Positions 6,285 to 9,858 of a stretch of DNA of 9,858 nt are shown here, one piece after another. Under the pieces are notes generated by a model. That model was not told the origin of the DNA. It was given only the letters and a program-made list of their open reading frames with translations, and ran no database searches. Made by a program: the position numbers and the translations under genes. The stretch comes from Deltaproteobacteria bacterium UBA5756 (GTDB lineage: Bacteria > Desulfobacterota > Syntrophorhabdia > Syntrophorhabdales > Syntrophorhabdaceae). Location: positions 24,598-34,455 of the forward strand of contig DIFE01000138.1 in assembly GCA_002418985.1 (NCBI GenBank), given 5' to 3'. Each line of letters starts with the position of its first letter. Positions within the stretch are counted from its first letter, which is position 1.

Positions 6285-6617
6285 CTATTTCCACTCTTTC
6301 CAGACTTCCGGCTGGTAGCCGACGGTGGCTTTGTTCCCGTTGCGGACTATGGGGGTTTTCAGGAGAAGAGGGTCATCGAGGAGCTCTTCTTCAACATTAT
6401 GGGTAAGGTACGCGAGGTTTCGCCGGGCGTATTGTTTCCCTTCCTTATTGATGAGATTATCGATGCCGACTGACACCTTGACGCTCGCCAGTTCGCCTTT
6501 GCTGAGCCCTTTTACCGTGACGTCAATATACTGAAATCGTATACCGCGTTCCTTGAAGTAGCGTTGGGCCTTTCGGGTGTCCTGGCATTTGGGAGTACCG
6601 AAGATCTGGATGTTCAT
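6285..6617 (-). CDS. ArsC/Spx-fold small thioredoxin-like protein
   Basis: This 110-residue protein belongs to the arsenate reductase (ArsC)/Spx/YffB family. It begins MNIQIFGTPKCQDTRKA with a single Cys (Cys11) in the family's N-terminal active-site loop, has a central helical part, and ends TPIVRNGNKATVGYQPEVW (88-106), which matches the family's cis-Pro and Arg region. It lacks the CxxC of Spx, having CQDT, and no other Cys is present to act as a resolving thiol. True arsenate reduction is therefore uncertain; it may use an external thiol such as glutathione or glutaredoxin. The gene starts 12 bp after the typA stop. Because the spacer is C-rich (ccctgcccgccc on the coding strand) there is no Shine-Dalgarno site, so expression probably depends on translational coupling to typA. 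Confidence 0.8.
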   Translation of the reverse strand: MNIQIFGTPKCQDTRKAQRYFKERGIRFQYIDVTVKGLSKGELASVKVSVGIDNLINKEGKQYARRNLAYLTHNVEEELLDDPLLLKTPIVRNGNKATVGYQPEVWKEWK

Positions 6618-6629
6618 GGGCGGGCAGGG

Positions 6630-8453
6630 CTATTCGGGTTTGAGGCCGGCTATTTTCGATCTCTTGCGCTGGAGGCCGTCGAGGATGGTCTTGCGCAGCC
6701 TGATCGACTTTGGTGTGATCTCGACGAGTTCATCTTCGTTTATATAAGAGATACAGTCTTCAAGGCTCATGTTCCTGGGGGGTGTGAGGATGACGGCGTC
6801 GTCGGAACCCGCAGCCCTCATGTTCGTCAGTTTTTTGCCTTTCGCGGGGTTTATCACGAGGTCTATCTCGCGCGCGTGTTCACCGATTATCTGACCGCCG
6901 TAAACCTTTTCGCCGGGACCGAGAAAAAGCACGCCTCTTTCCTGAAGGTTGAAAAGGGCATATGCCACGGTGGTGCATTCTTCCATGACCACCAGGACCC
7001 CGTTGTTCCGGTTCTTCATTTCTCCGGCGTGCCTGTCATAACCGTCAAAGATGTAGTTCATCGTGCCGGTGCCTTTTGTTTCCGTGAGAAACTGTGAACG
7101 GAAACCGATGAGACCGCGTGTGGGGATACGATAGCTTAACCTGACGATCCCCTTGTCCTGGTGCATGTGGACCATCTGGCCCTTGCGCTTGCCGAGGTTT
7201 TCTATAACGGTCCCGGAATACTGCTCGTCAACGTCGATAGTCAGTTCCTCGTATGGTTCGAGAATCCCCTCGTCGGTCTCTTTAACTATGACCTTGGGAC
7301 GCGTCACCTGGAATTCGTAGCCTTCCCTGCGCATCTTTTCTATGAGTATGGACAGATGGAGTTCACCGCGTCCGGAGACCTTGTAACCGATGGAGTCGGA
7401 AAGCTCCTCGACAACAAGCGCCACGTCGGAGAGTGTCTCTCGCATGAGTCTCTCTCTGATGTGACGCGACGTGAGAAACCGTCCCTCTTTTCCGGCAAAG
7501 GGCGAATCGTTGGGGATAAAGCTCATTGAGATTGTCGGCGGGTCGATGTCGATGCCGGGCAGGGGAGCCGGGTTTTCCGGATCCGTGAGAGTCTCACCGA
7601 TCGTTATGACATCCATGCCTGCCACGGCGACGATCTCGCCGGTGCCCGCTATCTGCGTCTCTTCCATGGCGCTTCCCTTGAAGCGGTAAACCTTCGTGAT
7701 CCGTGCCGGAGAGGAGGGCACGCCCTCCGTCGCCACGATCACATCTTTGTTGAGGTTAAGGACGCCGGAGGTGATCTTCCCGATGGCAAGCCTGCCGAGA
7801 AACGGTGAATAGGAAAGCGAACTCACGAGCATCTGCAGGGGGGCCTCGGGGTTTCCCGTCGGAGGCGGTACCGAATCGATGATCATGTCAAAGAGCGGTA
7901 TCATCGAGTCGCCTGCCTCAGCATGGTCCATTGTGGCATAACCGGCTTTTGCCGAGGTGTAGATGATGGGGAAATCAAGGATATCGTCGGGTGCATCGAG
8001 CTTGACAAAGAGATCGAAGACCTGGTCTACCACCCAATCGCAACGGGCAGCAGGTTTATCGATCTTGTTTATTACGACGATGACGGGCAATTTCAATCCA
8101 AGGGCCTTCTTGAGGACGAACCTTGTCTGGGGCATCGGCCCCTCGGCGGCGTCAACAAGAAGCAGGACACCATCAGCCATCTTGAGGACCCTCTCGACCT
8201 GCCCTCCGAAGTCGGCATGTCCCGGGGTATCGATGATGTTGATGAAATGATCCTTATACGCGAATGAGCCGTTCTTCGAGGAGATGGTGATGCCGCGCTC
8301 GCGTTCGAGATCCATGGAGTCCATGAGGCGCTCCTCTACGATCTCGTTGTGGCGGAACATCCCGCTTTGCCTGAAGAGCTGATCTACGAGCGTAGTCTTC
8401 CCGTGGTCGACGTGCGCGATGATCGCAATATTCCTGATCTTATTCTGTTCCAT
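6630..8453 (-). CDS. typA: TypA/BipA translational GTPase
   Basis: This 607-residue protein is a full-length ribosome-associated GTPase of the EF-G/LepA superfamily. In other bacteria it supports 50S assembly and growth under cold and other stress. Visible motifs are the P-loop AHVDHGKT (13-20), the switch I segment RERGITI (51-57), DTPGHADF (75-82), NKID (129-132) and a G5 SAK. The TypA-specific C-terminal part, with KGKKLTNMRAAGSDD near residue 545-560, follows the EF-G-like domains. The start at 8453 is set by homology (MEQNKIRNIAIIAHVDHGKT). The preceding bases (ttatccaatcct) contain no recognisable Shine-Dalgarno site. The gene follows csp on the same strand, separated by an intrinsic terminator, so some expression may come from readthrough of the csp promoter. 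Confidence 0.97.
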   Translation of the reverse strand: MEQNKIRNIAIIAHVDHGKTTLVDQLFRQSGMFRHNEIVEERLMDSMDLERERGITISSKNGSFAYKDHFINIIDTPGHADFGGQVERVLKMADGVLLLVDAAEGPMPQTRFVLKKALGLKLPVIVVINKIDKPAARCDWVVDQVFDLFVKLDAPDDILDFPIIYTSAKAGYATMDHAEAGDSMIPLFDMIIDSVPPPTGNPEAPLQMLVSSLSYSPFLGRLAIGKITSGVLNLNKDVIVATEGVPSSPARITKVYRFKGSAMEETQIAGTGEIVAVAGMDVITIGETLTDPENPAPLPGIDIDPPTISMSFIPNDSPFAGKEGRFLTSRHIRERLMRETLSDVALVVEELSDSIGYKVSGRGELHLSILIEKMRREGYEFQVTRPKVIVKETDEGILEPYEELTIDVDEQYSGTVIENLGKRKGQMVHMHQDKGIVRLSYRIPTRGLIGFRSQFLTETKGTGTMNYIFDGYDRHAGEMKNRNNGVLVVMEECTTVAYALFNLQERGVLFLGPGEKVYGGQIIGEHAREIDLVINPAKGKKLTNMRAAGSDDAVILTPPRNMSLEDCISYINEDELVEITPKSIRLRKTILDGLQRKRSKIAGLKPE

Positions 8454-8470
8454 AGGATTGGATAAAGTTG

Positions 8471-8504
8471 AAAAAGCAGGCCCGGTTGCACCGGGCCTGC
8501 TTTT
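8471..8504 (-). terminator. Intrinsic terminator between csp and typA
   Basis: A perfect 14-bp hairpin is formed by aaaagcaggcccgg (8472-8485) and ccgggcctgctttt (8491-8504) with a 5-nt loop. Each strand ends in a T run, so it can terminate in both directions. On the minus strand it lies about 8 bp after the csp stop and 18 bp before the typA start, so it would limit typA expression from the csp promoter. Confidence 0.85.
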
Positions 8505-8511
8505 AGGTGTC

Positions 8512-8712
8512 TTAGGCCTTCACTACGTTTGCTGCCGCAGGGCCTTTCGGGCCGCTGACGACCTCGAAATTGACCTGCTCGCCTTCGGACAAGGACTTGA
8601 ATCCGCTGCCCTGAATGGCTGAATAGTGCACGAACACGTCCGTACCGTCATCACCAGTGATAAAACCAAAACCCTTTGATTCGTTGAACCATTTTACAGT
8701 TCCTTTTGCCAT
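8512..8712 (-). CDS. cspA: CspA-family cold-shock protein
   Basis: This 66-residue, single cold-shock-domain protein is an RNA/ssDNA chaperone that melts secondary structure. It begins MAKGTVKWFNESKGFGFI, with RNP1 KGFGFI (13-18) and RNP2 VFVHY (26-30). The ending GPKGPAAANVV is typical. An optimal aggagg site lies eight bases upstream of the ATG. The transcript should begin near 8825, giving a leader of about 110 nt, as is common for cold-inducible csp genes. The exact paralogue cannot be told from sequence, so the symbol is by family. Confidence 0.95.
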   Translation of the reverse strand: MAKGTVKWFNESKGFGFITGDDGTDVFVHYSAIQGSGFKSLSEGEQVNFEVVSGPKGPAAANVVKA

Positions 8713-8825
8713 GCTTCAAACCTCCTGATAGAATGTGGAAGAAAAGGAACTGCGCTATGGGACAGACAACAAAAATTGGGAATTCCTGCGTATGTGACGA
8801 ACAGCTTGTTCCTTCCTATGCTCCG
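8713..8825 (-). promoter_or_regulatory. Long structured 5' leader of the cold-shock gene
   Basis: About 113 nt separate the predicted start of transcription from the csp ATG. Two pairings are visible: gaaca/tgttc around gct (8799-8811), and aaggaac (8744-8750) with gttcctt (8808-8814), which share bases and so could be alternative. Temperature-dependent refolding of such leaders is known for E. coli cspA; here it is an inference. Confidence 0.4.
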
Positions 8826-8831
8826 GGGTCG

Positions 8832-8860
8832 ATTATCGCACAAAAATTACAGGAGTGCAA
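8832..8860 (-). promoter_or_regulatory. Sigma70-like promoter of csp
   Basis: On the minus strand, TTGCAC (8855-8860) and GATAAT (8832-8837) are separated by exactly 17 bp. This is a near-consensus vegetative promoter pointing at csp. It may also feed typA and the ArsC-like gene by readthrough. Confidence 0.65.
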
Positions 8861-8910
8861 GAAATATTGTTTGGGGGAGTAAAAAAAGAAAGGACAGTCA
8901 GGTTTCTGTC

Positions 8911-8940
8911 TTGATAAGAGCGGGGAATTTCCCTTAATCT
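8911..8940 (+). promoter_or_regulatory. Candidate promoter of the alpha/beta hydrolase gene
   Basis: TTGATA (8911-8916) and TAATCT (8935-8940) have an 18-bp spacer, or TTAATC with 17 bp. They lie 60 bp before the hydrolase start in the 287-bp region between the divergent genes. The -10 box matches the consensus only partly. Confidence 0.3.
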
Positions 8941-8999
8941 AGGTGAGGGGATGCGTCCGTTCGTTCAGTGTCCTTTAAAGCCCTGAGGAGGGAAAAATT

Positions 9000-9794
9000 A
9001 TGGTGGATTTCGACAAGGGACTTGAACTGTATGATCGGCCGGAGATCCTCTACCGGCTTTTCTTTCCCAGACGGGAGGTCGCATCGGATTCCGAAAATCC
9101 AAAGGCCGTAAATCGTTTCGTGGAAGTGGCGAAAGGTGTTTCAATCTGCTGCCGTTTCTACCCGGCACGAAGCGACGGGCCCAACATCCTGTATTTTCAC
9201 GGCAATGGCGAGGTAGCGTTGGATTATGACTATGTGGCACCCGTCTATGCCGCGCGGGGGTTGAACCTTTTCGTGGCCGATTACCGCGGATACGGTGGAA
9301 GCGATGGAAGTCCCACCTGCACGGCCATGATCAAAGATGCCCATCCCATCTTCCATGATTTTGTGTCTTGCATGAAAGACAGCGGGTTTACGGGACATCT
9401 TTTCGTCATGGGCCGCTCGTTGGGAAGCGCCCCGGCCATAGAGCTTGCCTATCATTATCAGGACGATTTCAAGGGGCTCATAGTTGAAAGCGGCTTTGCC
9501 AGCGCCCGCAACCAGATTGCCCGATTGGGAGTGGAAAACCTTTTCAGAGATACCGGCGAGCCCGTCGGGTTCGGCAACGACCTCAAGATAAAAGACGTCA
9601 AAATACCGACACTTATCATCCACGGAGAATGGGATGAGATCATCCCTTCCACGGAGGGGAGGGCACTGTACGATCTCTCGGGTGCCGCAAGGAAATCCTC
9701 TCTCTTTATCCCCCGGGCGGGTCATAACGACATCGTGATGCTTGGTTTGAAGGACTATATGGATGCAGTGACAAAATTTTCCGCTGCGGAATGA
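9000..9794 (+). CDS. Alpha/beta hydrolase family protein
   Basis: This 264-residue protein is an intracellular alpha/beta-fold hydrolase without signal peptide or membrane segment. The oxyanion-hole loop HGNG (67-70), the strand motif DYRGYGGSDG (94-103), the nucleophile elbow GRSLGS with Ser140, the acid Asp212 in HGEWDEIIP and His242 in RAGHND give a complete Ser-Asp-His triad. The pattern resembles the BEM46/YhfR-like (FrsA-like, COG1073) group of esterases, whose natural substrates are mostly unknown. ATG 9000 follows an excellent gaggaggg site (8985-8992). The gene stands alone, divergent from csp, and no clear terminator follows before the window ends. The fold and triad are secure; substrate is unknown. 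Confidence 0.85.
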   Translation: MVDFDKGLELYDRPEILYRLFFPRREVASDSENPKAVNRFVEVAKGVSICCRFYPARSDGPNILYFHGNGEVALDYDYVAPVYAARGLNLFVADYRGYGGSDGSPTCTAMIKDAHPIFHDFVSCMKDSGFTGHLFVMGRSLGSAPAIELAYHYQDDFKGLIVESGFASARNQIARLGVENLFRDTGEPVGFGNDLKIKDVKIPTLIIHGEWDEIIPSTEGRALYDLSGAARKSSLFIPRAGHNDIVMLGLKDYMDAVTKFSAAE

Positions 9795-9807
9795 CATATT
9801 ATTAGAA

Positions 9808-9828
9808 ATCACATCTGTCCAAAATAAT
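9808..9828 (-). repeat. Right copy of the 21-bp inverted motif
   Basis: Read on the minus strand, this begins attattttggacag, the same 14 bases as 3-16, then at, then gtgat as at 19-23. A further ggacag at 9849-9854 lies in the opposite orientation to the ctgtcc at 9815-9820. No gene covers 9795-9858. Confidence 0.5.
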
Positions 9829-9858
9829 ATAAAGGTCAACTTCTTTCCGGACAGTCAC

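Noticed and set aside
6564..7097. Plus-strand open frame inside typA
   Set aside because: It is antisense to strongly conserved TypA sequence and has no homology of its own.
9829..9857. Insertion sequence end (IS3-like tgactgtccggaaag on the minus strand)
   Set aside because: The element would have to extend leftwards into the hydrolase gene, and no transposase or second matching end is present.

Overview
The window looks like chromosomal DNA of a GC-rich, strictly bacterial genome. Gene content (an NlpA/MetQ-type ABC importer joined to a DUF169 protein, a Thermotoga-like sirtuin, TypA/BipA, a cold-shock protein) and strong GGAGG-type ribosome binding sites would fit an anaerobic Desulfobacterota (for example a Syntrophorhabdus/Syntrophales-like lineage). 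That placement is an inference from gene content, with low certainty. No rRNA, tRNA, CRISPR array or transposase gene was found.

Layout. (1) 1-3820, plus strand: a sigma70-like promoter, a long leader with an intrinsic terminator, a possible 30-codon leader ORF whose stop overlaps the next start (ATGA), then an ABC importer operon: MetN-like ATPase, MetI-like permease, MetQ/NlpA-like lipoprotein and a DUF169 (COG2043) protein, closed by an intrinsic terminator. The permease gene carries an in-frame TGA at codon 5 of its best-supported start. The binding protein has Ala where MetQ proteins have the methionine-binding Asn. The cargo is therefore probably not simply methionine, and the DUF169 protein is the best candidate for the downstream partner. 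(2) 3880-6284, plus strand: a phospholipase D/cardiolipin synthase-like enzyme with a C-terminal membrane anchor, then a Sir2 deacylase. (3) 6285-8712, minus strand: cold-shock protein, terminator, TypA/BipA GTPase and a small ArsC/Spx-fold protein, transcribed from a near-consensus promoter that gives the csp gene a leader of about 110 nt. The ArsC-like gene meets sir2 stop to stop with no intergenic base. (4) 9000-9794, plus strand: an alpha/beta hydrolase divergent from csp.

How the parts work together. Region 1 is a substrate-uptake operon with apparent transcriptional attenuation. Region 3 reads as a translation/cold-adaptation unit (RNA chaperone plus ribosome-associated GTPase). The two ends of the window carry a 21-bp sequence in opposite orientation (19 of 21 identical), which suggests a dispersed repeat or shared operator. 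The least explained part is the MetNIQ-like/DUF169 operon with its leader.
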